From NCBI GenBank assembly GCA_029207755.1, contig JARCOQ010000003.1, positions 42,428,144 through 42,492,143 on the forward strand: a stretch of 64,000 nt of DNA, given 5' to 3'. The notes under the pieces were generated by a model, which was given only the letters and a program-made list of their open reading frames with translations, ran no database searches and was not told where the DNA came from. This document shows positions 15,101 through 58,700 of the stretch, one piece after another (the stretch's first letter is position 1; every line of letters starts with the position of its first letter). Made by a program: the position numbers and the translations under genes. Source of the stretch: Chamaea fasciata. Lineage: Eukaryota; Chordata; Aves; Passeriformes; Sylviidae.

Positions 15101-18100
15101 AGAGTATGATTTTAAATCATATTACTTTCTAATTTATGTGACTGAGGACATGGTCATTTCTAGCTTTTTGGAATTTTCTTGGATTGGAATGTCATCACTA
15201 CTTCCTCTTTAGAGTGAAAAGAGTGGAAAGAAGAAAAAGGAGAGGAGGGAGGAGCTCTGAGATCTCGTATTTCCACTGAAAGGCTTACCGTGCTCATCTC
15301 TAATGGCTAAGAAATGATGAGAGAAGCTTTCAAAACCAGGTGGTTTTCATCAAGAGTATTGCAAGCCTAAACATTTCATACTGATCCAGTGAAAATCAGC
15401 CCCTAGTAAGACATGTTGATTTGAATCCTAACTTGCAAACAGAGTTTGAGGCCTTTCAGCAACACATACTAAACTGAATTTTTGGGTTGTTCTGTCATAG
15501 GAATCAGAGATTGAGGCATGACTGGGGAATAAAAGCAAGTAAAGTGTAGGGCTGATAGGGGGACTTCTGCTTCTTGGGATAGTGTGGATGTGCAGCTACA
15601 GCAGGTGTTGATTTTTGAGTGGTTTGCACCTTTCTCCTTACAGTAATACTACCCACATTGCTTCCGTATTTAGGGGGGCAAGATTTTATTTTTGCAGAAC
15701 TCTGGTTGTTGCTGGTGACAACCAATATCTTGGGAACAAATAATAATGTCTTTTTTCTTGTGTCTAGAATCCAAACAAGAGACAAGTACGTAGCTTTTAG
15801 GTATTTTTACAGTGATATATAGAGGAAGGACTTGTGGTAGCAGACTTCCTGTATTGCAGTAGATTCGGTGTTTTGGACCATGGATAGACTATGCAATAAC
15901 TGGAACTGAGACTTAAGATAAGTGATTACTTGCTACTGTGGTAATAATAAGGATTATGCTGCTAACACAGGATTTAGCAAATACATTTCTTTTCCCAAAA
16001 GGAGGTTTACAGGCTGTTGTAGAAACATTACAATGTGTATGTCCATATGTTAAAGTCAAGGAAAGAATCTGGAATTGTATGCTCTTGCCTTTTCTGTTCC
16101 AATGCTACTATTATTAAACTGAAGGACTGGATAAGAAATGGAAACCTGGAAAAAAAGGAGCAGAGCTAGTGAAATCTTGATTCCTCCTGATGGGTGTCTT
16201 TGTTTCCTATCCACAGTTACTGTTTAACCAAATATTGGCACTAGCTACCATGTCCTGTGGCTGGTTGGGAGTTACTTGTGTGCTGCATCTGAAAAGAATT
16301 AAGGGTTTGAGCTGTGCTTCTCCAGCACAAACAAACATGACTTGAGTACTGCTCTAGTACTGCCAGTTTTCACAAAGTTGGTGGGAACTTTGTCTTTTGG
16401 AAATGCAGCCCCACAGTCCAATTAATTTGCTTTGTATGGATATGTGTCATTGAGTTTTAACAGGGCTTGAAGAAATTTTGTTTCTTTGTCTTAACTATTT
16501 ATCAGCTTTTTCTAGTAATGATATTAAGATACTTGTTTAAGTCAAATGCTGTGTTCCAGAAAGAAGCTGGTTTTATTTAACTATGGTAGTTGTTCATTCA
16601 TGGTGGTTTCATTCATGGAAAATTTCACAAACTGAAATTTTTATTTCAGTGAACTGTTGCCTAAGAGTTAGGCCTCTGATTGGTATTTGAATTTATTAAA
16701 TATGCTTTCCACTGGAAGGAGAAAATAAAACTAAAAATTGTCTCTTAGTGCAACAAACCTAGCAGCAGCTTTATTCCAGTGATAGGAGCTGCTCTTGTTC
16801 AGAGGAGGGTACTTCAGGTGACTTTTGTGGCTCGGTGAAAGGGCAATAAATGATTTGCAATGTTTATCTTTTTGTGTTCTATGGTAACGGGACTTTGGCC
16901 TTCTCCAGTGCCTTTTTATTTCATTGCGCCTAATTGACAAAGCTTCAATTGTTTATAGTATGTTCACTAATTCAGATAATTCTATGAGAAGTGATTGTTG
17001 TTAGTGGTTAGGTATTAGCAAGATGCAAATTCTCCCTCTTGCTGTAGGTAGCCTACAGGTTCAGTGCTGGTGAGCAACCTGAAGTTGCATTCAGGAATGA
17101 CTGGTATACCACACTGATTATCTCATGGCTGAAATATAACCACTGTGCTCCTGAATTGTGGCTTGCAGTAATACATAGATCGAATGTGGAGATAGATATT
17201 TCTATTGACTGTCTGTAAAACAAGTCCTAGGAGGGCTGAGCTAATTTTTGTTTCTGTTCACATTTCTGTATTTTATTCTTTGTTATATAGAGGGAATCAC
17301 CTTAGGCAAAGACGTATTCAGAGGTGCTTTGGAATTCAAAGATGTTGAATTTGCATATCCAACACGTCCAGAAACATCAATTTTCAAAGATTTCAGCCTT
17401 TCCATTCCAGCTGGCTCTGTTATGGCTCTCGTTGGCCCAAGTGGTACAGGGAAATCAACAATTGTATCCCTTCTGCTGCGGCTGTATGATCCTATCTCAG
17501 GTATGGTTTGTGTGTTGCTCTCATTTGCAACAATTAGTGCTTTGCATCTCAGATAAACCTTATAAACAGTTGGGGTTCCTGTGCTTGAGGTCCATGTTTC
17601 TTTCTGGGGTGTATGGTTACCTTGTGGTGGTGCCTGCATAGCTTTGGATTTCTGATCCACCAGTACAGTGTGTGATTCCCCAGGGTTTGTCAGTCTCAGC
17701 TGTTCCTTCAGACTCTTTTCAGTACTTGTCAAACACACTTGACTTCACTGTTTCCTAACTTAAGGTACTATCACCGTTGATGGCTTTGATATCCGTCAGT
17801 TAAATCCACTGTGGTTCAGGACAAAGATTGGAACAGTAAGTCAGGTAAGGAAGAAAAAAAAAATCCAAGTGGATGAAATAATTTTGTGATCAACTACCTT
17901 TTCCTCACTTTCCTTCTTTTTTAAAAAACATCATCTTGCTTCTCAGTGAAATCCGTCCATCTCACCATAACTGCTGCTGCACATGCTTTGTTCTAAAAAT
18001 AAGTATTTAGAGCTAGTTCCAGTATTCTGTAGTCTGTTTTTGCACAATCACAGAGATCCAAAATGTTAGTTTAGAAGAAAAGTGTGCATGCATGTGGACA

Positions 18101-21100
18101 CTGGAAGGTAAGTTACTGTAAATTATGTAGGTATGACCAACCTAATGCTTGCTATAATTTGTTGAAGAAAGTAATAAAAATCATAACACTTAATTAGCTT
18201 TTGTATTGATGGAAGTCACACAACCACATTTTACACAGCCATTTAAAAAACTGACCTTCTGTGTTCTGAGGAGTTTCCAGGAAAACATAATTCCATTAGG
18301 AAAGCACGAAAACACAGTACAGTTGGCACTTAACTTTTATCCTGCCACCTTCCTAGCAACCTCCAGACTCTGGAAGTCAATGGTGTCTTAAAAGTAAGCC
18401 ATTTCATCAATTAAAATGTTCATTCCCTCGTCTCCCCAGATACTTCACAGTGCAATTAACAGTTAGGCTGATGTTCTGGTTTAGAGCATAAGAGTAACTG
18501 CGTATTTGTTGCATTTCAAAACAACTTTTTTATGTAATAATGCCACCAAAATCTTGTGTGCAAAATTGATTTTCCTGTTGGCACATTAGCACTTTTCTTT
18601 TTGAAAGAATCTATTTTGTTTAAATTACCAGCAGGAGGTCAATACTGGTATTCAAAGAACATGGCTGTACTTTTTAAACAGTGCCCACTTACCTTGTTTC
18701 AGACATTTTCCCAATGTACATCACTTGTCCTACTTCACAGTTTTCTGTTGCAAGCTTGAATACAAATTAAATGCACATAATGCCATGAAATCTGTGAAGA
18801 GGTTAAGAAAAGAATCATCATTGTTGCAAATCATTGAATAGTTTGGGTTGGAAGGGATCTTTAAATGTCATCTGATCCAATCCCCCTGCACTGAGGAGAG
18901 ACATCTTCAACTAGATCTGGTTGCTCAGAGCCCCATCCTTGAAGGACCCTGACTTAGAATGTTTCCAAGATTGGGGCATCCACCACCTCTCTGGGAAACC
19001 TCTTCCAGTGTTTCACCACTTGCACTGTAAAAAAGTCTTCCTTATACCTAATCTAAACCGACCCTCCTTTGGTTTAAAACTGTCACCCCTTGTCCTATCA
19101 CAACAGGCCCTGCTAAAAAGTCTGTTTCTGTCTTTCTTAGAGCCCCCCTTTAAGTCCTGAAACACCACAATCTGGTCTCTCTGGAGCCTCCTCTTCTCCA
19201 GGCTGAACAGCCCCATCTCTCTCAGCCTTCCCTCACAGGACAGGTGCTCCATCCCTTCCATTATGATGATATGTGGCAAAGTACAAAGGAAGGGCTTTTG
19301 ATGTTTGAATATATAGCTCTTCCTAAACTCTTCTTAAAATATTAGGAATTGAGAGCTATGTTTTGTCAGTTAAAAAGACAACTCAATTTTTACTTGGTTT
19401 TCACTGTCAATTTTGGTGTTAGGGAAGGAGGGGTTTTATTAGTCTTTAATTCAATTAACTCTAGCTTACATATTCTTTGTATGGATATTGTAAGTGGGGT
19501 CTTGTAAGTGGGATTTTTGTTATCTGACGTAATAGATAATACATGCATACAATTACAGATCTACCATATTAGTTATGTGTTTGCATTTGTTAGGAACCAA
19601 TTCTCTTCTCCTGTTCTATTGCTGAAAATATTGCCTATGGTGCAGAGGATCCTTCTACTGTGACTGCAGAGGAGATTCAGAAAGTTGCTGAAATAGCTAA
19701 TGCTGCTAGCTTTATCAGAGATTTTCCACAAGGATTTGACACTGTAGTTGGAGAAAAAGGCATTTTGCTTTCAGGTACGACTTTATGTTGCTTATTTAAA
19801 AAATCTTAATGCTATTCATTGATGTAAAAATTCCATCATTTTTTGTTACCACTGTTTTCTCCAAGCTGTAGCCTGCCATAAGTATTAAAAGAATCCACCC
19901 TTCACCTCCATTCCCCACTGAAGTACATGGGCCTAATTCTGCTCAGCCCAGACATTCAGTTAAAATTACCTGACATCTGTTTTCCTATTTCACTTTACTG
20001 ATTCTTTTCCCCCAGGTGGACAGAAGCAACGAATTGCAATTGCTCGAGCTCTGCTCAAGGTAAGCCAGCACCCAAAACAACTACTTAACTGCTTCTAGGG
20101 GGGAGGCAGGAAGGATTAACAAGGAGGAGGTATTTCAATGGGAGCGGTAAGAAAATATTTTAAAAAGGGAAAACTTTCGTTTATGTTAATGAAGTTTGAA
20201 AGGGCTGAGTGGCTTAACCTATGACAATTTACTTAATGTCAGTGTTTCTTCCTATCTTTCATCCATGGTTTTTTTGATAGTTCTTGCCACGACTGATGTT
20301 AAATCATTGTGTAATGGCCCACTTCCATAAGATGAGGTCAAGGATGAACGAAGACTTTAAGAATGTGGTGCTATTAAATGCATATATGACAACGTCTGTG
20401 TTCAGATCTCTATCATTCATGGGTTCTTTTCTGGGTTGCAGTTTACTAGTACTTCAGAAGCCTTGTATTAGCTTTGCGGGGAAGTGGCCTGGATTTGGGA
20501 CATGGTGATATTTCAGGCACAATGTAGTGTCATGTTTTTTCTTTGAAGATTGGTATGGGTCTAGCTTCAGGGCAGGTTCTGTGCTGCAGAAATTTGAGGG
20601 GTCTTCTGAGGATCAGAACAACAGAGTTTGGTTCAGGAACAGCCACTGGGTGTTGCAGGGAGGCAGTTTGGTGCTGATGCTCAGCTGGAAGTTTTGGTCC
20701 TTGCTGAACACAGTTTACATTCATGGTAAGCCACACAGGTGTCTGTATCATCCTGGCACACCCAGTTCTGCTAGATTAATAGGAATTCCATTATACCAGT
20801 TCTCTTTTACCACAAATGCTGAAAAGCTGATTGTATTTCAAGCCATGCATTTTATATGGTTCATGGGATTATCGACTTTATCTTGAGGAAGTAAAAAAGT
20901 TGTAAAAAATAAATGAGTAGTTGCTACACTGGGATAGCTGGGGATGCAGTGGAGTCTCATCTGTCCCAGATAGAGTTTAAAGCTTTTACTCTCAACTTTA
21001 TCAAGGAAGTTTGGGTTATTTTCTCTACTGATATAAATATTCAGATCTTGTTTAATTGTTATTATAACCAATTTTACTTTCTTTTTCAGAATCCTAAAAT

Positions 21101-22014
21101 TCTTCTGTTAGATGAAGCAACAAGGTAAGAAAAAAAAGAAATAGTTAGAAATTATGTACCTGTAAAACTCAGATTTGGAAATTGTTCTCTCTTCTTTCTT
21201 TCTCTCCATGTCGTTATACATTATCTAGCCCCTTATTGCTTTCTACTCACAAAAAAGAATATGCCTTCTAGAATGTGGGACTTGGTTAGGAGACCTATAA
21301 TAAAAGCTGTTTATGCAAGGCAGAAAGGATAGCTGGTACACTGTGATTTTTCATGGAGTTAAATTCATATGTAACATGATTTTGAAACATCTACTTTAGG
21401 CTTTTTTGTATCTTAGTTTAAACTTAGATCCTAGTGTAAAAGATAGGATTATTCTGCAGTGTACCTGTTTGTTTTTTCCCACTGACTTAATTTGGTGTTG
21501 TTTCTCCATACTTATTTTTCCATATGAGAATGTAATGCCTATTACTTGGATGTGAGCACTGAGCATGTCCACAAAACTTTCCTGCAGTTCCAGCAGTTCA
21601 TCTTCACGACAAATAGAGAGGGTTTGCACTTTTGGCAAAATAAGCCTCATGCATACAAAACCAACCGGTCTTACAATAACAAATATCCTCCTCTCTCCCA
21701 TCCCCACCCCATTTGTTACTAGTGCTTTGGATGCTGAAAATGAGTATCTAGTGCAAGAAGCTCTGGACCGGCTGATGGAAGGGAGGACAGTCCTAATTAT
21801 CGCTCATCGTCTGTCTACTATTCAAAATGCTGATTTTGTTGCAGTCCTTGGCCAGGGGAAAATTCTTGAATGTGGGAAACATGAGGAACTACTTGCAAAT
21901 CCAAATGGACTTTTCAGGAAACTAATGCAGAAACAAGCTTTTCTTCAGAATAATGATACTTTTGCATTAGGTTTACAATCCAGAGAAAAGGATATATTAA
22001 AAGAAAATGTATGA
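1..22014 (+). CDS. ABCB10: ABCB10, mitochondrial ABC transporter (5' partial, 13 exons)
   Basis: Half-size ABC transporter of the mitochondrial inner membrane, known to support haem synthesis and mitoferrin-1 stability and implicated in biliverdin export. Coding exons read by phase: 1-41 (partial), 7350-7550, 7899-8101, 9711-9845, 11240-11386, 12147-12282, 14732-14827, 17291-17500, 17765-17844, 19594-19774, 20016-20059, 21090-21124, 21723-22014. They join without frame break into 599 residues plus stop. The mitochondrial presequence and first membrane part lie upstream of the window. Exons 1-7 encode the six-helix membrane domain and exons 8-13 the nucleotide-binding domain. The latter shows Walker [10 protein letters not shown] (17434-17460), Q-loop Gln at the end of exon 9, signature LSGGQ across exons 10/11, Walker B ILLLDEA in exon 12, D-loop SALD and H-loop His (21805-21807). 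All splice sites are GT-AG. Exons 11 and 12 are only 44 and 35 nt. The C-terminus runs about 20 residues beyond the human end as I remember it. Identity is secure; exact ends rest on splice reading. Confidence 0.95.
490..508. repeat. T19 homopolymer in ABCB10 intron 1
   Basis: An uninterrupted run of 19 T. Its length is likely to vary between individuals and to be unreliable in assembly. No function is inferred. Confidence 0.8.
1856..2386 (+). pseudogene. Candidate poly(A)-tailed retrocopy in ABCB10 intron 1
   Basis: A segment of more balanced base composition than the flanking AT-rich intron ends in an AATAAA hexamer (about 2349), some 20 bases of sequence, and then a run of 14 A (about 2373-2386). 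This is the arrangement of an mRNA 3' end copied back into DNA. Short open frames cross it on both strands, but I recognise no product, and the plus-strand frames are broken upstream. The 5' limit is a guess from composition, and I found no flanking target-site duplication. An A-rich simple repeat next to a chance hexamer, or an unused alternative terminal exon, would look similar. Confidence 0.3.
18828..19277 (-). mobile_element. CR1 LINE 3' fragment (antisense, ABCB10 intron 9)
   Basis: The sequence follows the avian CR1 3' region, seen here as its complement. Recognisable blocks are GGTTGGAAGGGATCT near 18846, a GGGGCATCCACCACCTCTCT block near 18974, CCTTGTCCTATCACAACAGG near 19088, and CTCTTCTCCAGGCTGAACAG near 19191. 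The low-coordinate edge carries a degraded copy of the CR1 3' terminal octamer (AATCATTG), so the 3' end is present, while most of the element, including its ORFs, is missing. That is the usual 5'-truncated copy made by target-primed insertion. The edges are approximate. It lies antisense to ABCB10 and well away from splice sites. Confidence 0.93.
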
Positions 22015-22321
22015 GACAACATATGAATAATAGAAACTTAAAAAAACTATAACTTATGTTTCAGTTATGTAAAGTAAATGTTATATTTTTCCAAAATGTA
22101 CAAAATATTCTTTTGAAACATAAATGTGTTTAAACTTTTTATTGAAAGCTTTCTAATAACTATTGTAACTTTTAAAAATATCTGTCACACTGAGATGATT
22201 TCAGTGCATAGATTTTTCTCCTTGTGTTACTTTGAGACTGTCTAGAATCTTGTTTGCTGTAATGTACTGTATGAAGATGTGCTCCATTCTCAAGTAAATT
22301 CAGTATTTTAAAGTAATTAAA
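22015..22321 (+). other. ABCB10: ABCB10 3' UTR with candidate poly(A) signal
   Basis: AT-rich sequence follows the stop codon. An ATTAAA hexamer at 22316-22321 is followed by a T-rich stretch with a TGTCTCTCTC segment near 22347, a plausible downstream element. ATTAAA is the commonest variant of AATAAA. Transcript ends beyond this are not excluded. Confidence 0.55.
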
Positions 22322-24879
22322 TGACAATCTTATAATTTTCATATCATTGTCTCTCTCTTTCCAAGGAACTTTAGTGTTTTGTGCTTGTCAGTAGTCTTAA
22401 AATGCTGAAATTCAAAAATGCATGACACTAACACAGTCTGAAAATTCTGTCTGACTTCCACTGCACTGTCCTTCCAGTTACCATTTGTTCTGAAATGTGA
22501 TCATGTGTTCTGAACTTGACTACGATCCCCATCTACAGTTCCTGTGGAGAATTACATATTAAAACACGTTAGAGAGTATGAAAGCATGAGTTGGAGCAAA
22601 GTTCTTTAATAAAACAAACAACCCAACAGAAAAAAAGGCAACCAAACATAAAATTGACTTTACATAAGGACAAAGGAAGTGTATTACTATATGAAATCAC
22701 ATAGGAAAATCTAAAATTTGCATGCGTTTTCTTCCCTTTTCTATTTTCCCATTTCTTTAGTTTCACTTCTTTTCTAAGATGCCATCTGAAAGAACATGCC
22801 CTCCCATATATGTTTTCGTCCTTTTTACAGGCATATATAAATTTTGTATTGTTAATTAAAATTTCAGTGATAGAAATCATGACTTTTGCCTAACTACTTT
22901 ATTAGAAAAAACTAGTAAACAGCCTTCTCAAGGACAACTAGTAAAATAGCAGCATTACATTAATTTGAATAACTGCAGGGGGATATGTTTGGCAGTGAAC
23001 AGCTTGCCTCATGTTTCTGATTGAAGAGTCTCAACAGAATCTCTGAAGATGCAAAACCTCACAAGGAGATTTTAAAAAGCTAGAGACTTCCTAGGTTAAA
23101 TTAAAACTCATCCATGCCTGAAAAACTTGTTGCTGGAAGACCTTACTGGCAATAGCTGATATACCTAGTTTGGGGAAGCTTAAAAGGTTGTGCATAAATC
23201 CCAGTATTGGCACCTTGTGAAATACTACAGAATGAAAATAAAATTACATCCAGATGTGATTTTACCTTCAGACAAAATTTGCCTGGAAGAATATGTTGTA
23301 CTAAAGATATCAAAAAATACTCCTGATCCAATATTTAGTTTCAAAGTTGAACTACTAGTTAATGTATTTAGAGAGGTTTGCATCTTTAATCCTCACTCAT
23401 GTAATTTCTCCTTACATGGGATCCAACGAGCCCCTTTATTCTTCATTTACACGGGTTACAGGAATTACTTGCAGCTGAACTGAATGAGTGTTTCATGTCT
23501 TTTATTCATTAGTTGTCCTGACAGGTATTGCAGCCCACAGAGAAGTGTGAAAAGCTACACAAAAGCTCTAGTCCTCTGAAAGGCAAATGTTTGTCATAAC
23601 ACATTGGTTAGCAGATTTTATTCAAGTTAGAGCCACTCAAAAAAATTCCTTGGGATATTTATGGGACAGTCAAGAACTGGTTAAGTCTCTAACTGGTATC
23701 AGTACGAATTATTTCTGTGTCAAAAATGAGATTCGAACGTTGAAGTGTATCTCTCTCCTGAAGATGGAGCTCTGACAGGGCTGGGACAGCAAAAGGAAGC
23801 CGACTAATTCCCTGAGGAAGTGTAGCTGAGTATAGATAAATTTCAGTCAGCAAAACAAAAAGCGTTCACGCTGCATCATTTTAAATATTTTAGGAATGAG
23901 GTGTGAAGAGTAGCTTTCAGTTTTTAAAATAATTTGGATGTCACCAGTCATGAACGTTGGGAAATGCGGATGTCAGCTTGAAATTTCTTCCAGATTTTTC
24001 TGTTTGCTTGTTTGTGTGTGCGTTTCCTTGTTTGGTTTAGTTTGTTTTTCCTGACAGTAACATGATGATTTAGCATCATATGTATAAAGAAGGTTATATA
24101 GAAGAATACTATACTGTTGTAAATATAGTGATGCTCCACTAAATTTTGGTATTTTGCTTTTTGCATAAAATCAAAGCGAAAAGAGCTTACTTGAATGAAA
24201 AAGACAAAGCACTGACACTGACAGGTGCCTCATACTTCAGTCCTGCCAGATGAACCAGCTCAAGCTTTTCTCATCTGCATTTCGGTTCAGTCATAGGGGA
24301 CCACAATCCACATAGAAAGCCCAACAGCCCTGAATCTATTATGAAAGAAAACGTTTTTGAAAAGTTATGCGATTTCCCCCTCTATTTTTAGTTAATTTTA
24401 TCTTAACTGATTTGCTTTGTTGGTAATATACATTCAACTCAACTTCTTCCCCAAGTGGGTGGCACATATTTACCTTCTAAAAGCTTTTTCATGCAAACCA
24501 CTGCCGCTGAGCATTTAGTCCCGCTTCATGGCAAAAATTTTTATACCGTAGAATAGTTGTAGTGCATGGTTGTTATTTACCATAGATGTGAAACGTGCCA
24601 AGGTTTGCATGGAATATGGTTTTGTGTATTTATTTATTTAATTAGAAATTTGGGGATGCACAGGCTATTTTAAAGATAAGGCAACTCTTAGTGGAAAATA
24701 CGTCCTTCCAACTGGTCTTTGAACAGCCACTTTTTGATCATATCCAGCCTTCCCTGCTCCAGCTGGTTACTGCCAGCTAATTGCATGAACTCAGGGAGGA
24801 ATGGGACCCAAACTCTCCCTTGTGAATCGACGTAGGAACGTCCCGAAGGACCAAGCGTAGCTTCAGGAATACCTGAGCG
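22322..24879. other. Intergenic region ABCB10-NUP133, no gene seen
   Basis: About 2.5 kb of AT-rich DNA. Only short open frames of chance length occur, and I recognise no repeat family. A perfect MEF2-type ten-mer (CTATTTTTAG, 24382-24391) lies about 800 bases before the NUP133 start codon, which could easily be chance in DNA of this composition. Confidence 0.6.
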
Positions 24880-25188
24880 AGAGGACCGTGTTCCAGCTCG
24901 GCGCTGAGGAGGAGCCCGCGGTCCCACACGCCCCCTGGGGCCGGGGCGGGCTCCCGGCACCAGCAACCGCTGCCGCGGGGTTTCCGCCGCTCCCCGGCAG
25001 GGGCGGGGGCGGGCCGCGCTCGGATCCGCTCGGCTCTGTTCGGCTCCTCCCGTTGCCGTTCGGCTCCTCCCGGTCACGCTCGGCGCCGTTCGGCTTCCGG
25101 CAGTTCCCGCGCGGCCCCGCCCCGCGGTGACGCGCTCAGCGGGCGCCTGGCGGGAGCTCGGGGCCGGCGCCTTCCCGCACCCACAGCC

Positions 25189-55553
<30,365 letters not shown>

Positions 55554-55748
55554 TTCTCAGTGGGATTTTAAAATATTTTTTCTAAGGAACTTCTGAATAT
55601 ATGTTTACTTTTTTTATATTCTGTTTGTTTTTTTGCTAAAACTTTGTGATGAAGTCTGTATGAGTAATACACTTGGTCTTAAATGCATAAACATTGATGC
55701 TTTAGTCAGAGGACGCTGAGTTGTGTTTTCAGGCGTAGTAAAAATAAA
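55554..55748 (+). other. NUP133: NUP133 3' UTR with AATAAA poly(A) signal
   Basis: A short AT-rich untranslated region follows the stop codon. AATAAA at 55743-55748 is followed within 30-50 bases by a GT-rich stretch (GTTGTTGTTTTGTTCTG), the expected downstream element. This gives a 3' UTR of about 210 bases. Confidence 0.8.
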
Positions 55749-55769
55749 GTTTTTGTTTTCTGTGCCTTT

Positions 55770-58700
55770 CATGAAGTTGTTGTTTTGTTCTGTATCTTGA
55801 TTAGAATGTGTCCTATCTGAGACTCAAGGATACACAGATATGCTGGGTGAGATGCAGGGACCCACTGCAGAGGGCAGGAAACTTGTGTTGTCACCACTGG
55901 GGCTGTGGTTTCAGTTCAGAGAAATTACTGAACACATTAATGCAGGGTGACTGTGTACATTACTTAGGCAACAACAGGTTATTCTATCAGATAACTCCGC
56001 TCTTTCCTTGTACAACACTTGTTGCTGTAGAAACTGGGTAATTTCAGTTTTGCATCGAAGGTTACTTGCACAAAAAGGATAACTGTCTTGTCACTGATCA
56101 CTCAGCTTGTCTGTGACAGAGGAAAAAGCACAGCTCTCATTCAAAGCCTTCTGGTCCAGTAAATACTCCATTCTTTCAGTTCATGTCTGTTAAATTAAAC
56201 TTTCTTTCCAAACATTTTAGTATTGTATCCATTTAACTTCCCTTTAAGCTATTTCTAGCATACATGTAAAATGGGATTAGCAGCTCACCATGCAGTCATT
56301 CACAGCAACTGCTTGTGCCTAGGCTCAGAAGAAACCTCGAAAGCAGTTACAAAAGTGTGGGAGTACAGCATGATCTTACTTACTTGCATGCCTTGGTCTC
56401 TACTGGTAGGCACTACTTCTTTCCCTTTTAACCCCACTGCCCCAGTTAGTTATCTCTGACATGGGAATCGTAAGAATAATAAATCAATTTCTCAATTATT
56501 CTGATTAACATCAGAATTTTGTCTTTCAGTGAAAGTTACTGCAATCTTATCTGTTGCACCTTCCTTTTGCATGTAGCTCAAGAGCCAGAAGCTGACTGCA
56601 GAGCAACTTGCACGCCCTTATGTTTTACTTGTCTGGCTCCATGCCTGCTGCAACAACTTGATCTAACAGCTGAGAAGGTCAGAAGTTAAATTGGTTGAAG
56701 AGAATCCAGTTTCTAGTTTTAAAAGCACAGCTCCCCTTCCGTGGCTTCCCCTCCTCCCTGTACTAATACAGTAAGCTGGGGTGAGAGTCTGAACATGTTT
56801 GGAAGAATAGATTTATGTAGAGAGGTTCAAACTAATATGGGAAAGAAATGCATTAGCAGTCATCTTCTAAGATTGTTCTAAGCAGCGAACTTTGCTCTTC
56901 TGCAGTCTTGCATGACTGAGAAGTGTGAGTGTAACTCCCAGCTCTGGCTTCAAAAGAGTCGCTCATTGAAAGCCTTGGAGGAATTCCACATGTTCGCCTG
57001 AATGTCACTTGGAGGGTGGTTTCACATCAAGAAACGTAGAAGGGTTTTGGGAGAAAGAGACTAATGGAATAAATGATTGCTGGCCCCTCTGAAAGTATGT
57101 TCTGCCTTAACTTTTCCTGGACTCTAAAATTTTGCTTAAAGAGGAATCTCTTTAACTGACTGTCCACCATAAATCACTTTGGGGATATCTCATATCTTCC
57201 TAGACTCTTGGCCAGATCTCTGTATTCTGTCGGGAGCAGCAGGGCAAGCCGTGGAAAGCTTGCTCCAAGTGCAAGCAGTTCTGATCACCCTTGTAATTTC
57301 AAAGTGCCTGGCTTCTCTGCTGGGTCATGTTTATCATGATTGGTGTAAAAGCATTCTCCAGGGTTTTGGGAAAGGATGAGTTGTATAGGATTTTCAGCTG
57401 TTTTACTCTACTGCTGGGTTGGGAGGCACTTGGCATTGGTACAACGGCTTTCCATCTGACTATTGCCAAAACAGAAGGCTACTTGCAATGAGTTTACTTA
57501 AACAAAGCCTCATTAAAATAACTTCCATGTCTAAACAGATGTTTAATGTTCTTGTACTAGTAATGTTGAACTAGTTCTCTATTCTGTTGGAAAGTTTGAA
57601 GAGTCTGGGATTCAGGGCTATTCCTCCTCTGTCCTCTGCTTCATTATGTAATAAGCTGTGCTGGTGCAGAAAACTCCTGTCTCAGATTACTGCTCCAGGA
57701 GGATGCCTTCATTTACCACTGCATATGGAAGGTGGCAAATGCCACAGCTCTAGGTTGTTTCTAAGTGTAACAAAAACAAACTTGTGACAAAAAAGATGAG
57801 GGTTAAAACTGCCTAAGGGGGATGGATAGCTCCTCTCGAATAAAGATATATGTTGTTTCTTAAATAGTAATTTTCTCAGCAATGGAGAGCATACAAAGTA
57901 GGGGAGGTACACATTTGAATTCTTTGTTGTCGCCAAAGCAGCAGGAAAGTTTATCAGTTGTTGTTTGTGATCAAATTCAGAAGCTATGCATGGTGGATAA
58001 TGAGTTCTTTGTGCCCTGCACTGGAAACTAACTCAAAGTACTTTTTGACTTGAGACAGAAACCACATTCATTTAGTGAATCCAGATAAACATCAGATCTA
58101 CCTGCAGAAAATGATATTTTACTCAGAAGTGGGAGAATTTAACATTGCCTTTTGGGCACTTTGCTGTAAACTAGATTGGGGTAGAGAGAAAAATAAAAGG
58201 GAACAGAAGGGATAGAGTGGGTTTATGCTTGCATCATGTTTCATTGCAGGATTAAGGATGTTTATCTTTCAGTGACATTAGAGTTTCTGTTACTAGATTT
58301 CGGATTCAACCCAACTGACCGCATTTTGGAAACCACAACAATGCACTACAGTTCTGTAAATAGATTTAATGGTTGTGATGCCTTTAAGTGCTTTTAGGCT
58401 TCCGATTTTCGTACTGCCAGCTGTTGATGACAGAACTGAAGAAAATAATACAAGTTGAGGAACGAGGCACATTTTAATACAATAACTTGACAGGAATTCA
58501 AAATCTCTAGCAGAAGGAATTAGATGGCTGCCAGAGGTAAAGAAGAATGCTGCCAACCTGGAGGATGCAGAAGTTAAACAGAGAAGAAAAGTTGTCTGCT
58601 TCTCTGTTGAGCTGTCTTCTCTGCCTTGTAGTGGAGGAAATCACCTGCAGAAATACCTTCACTCTCAGGAGACTCCTCACAGCACAGTGCTTCTAGCCTA

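Noticed and set aside
20284..20886. Two plus-strand open frames of 74 and 119 codons in ABCB10 intron 11
   Set aside because: No recognisable protein, no splice or promoter context, and AT-rich composition. Lengths are within chance for this window.
24382..24391. Perfect MEF2-type site upstream of NUP133
   Set aside because: A ten-base AT-rich motif is expected by chance at this scale, and NUP133 is not muscle-specific. Noted only in the intergenic entry.
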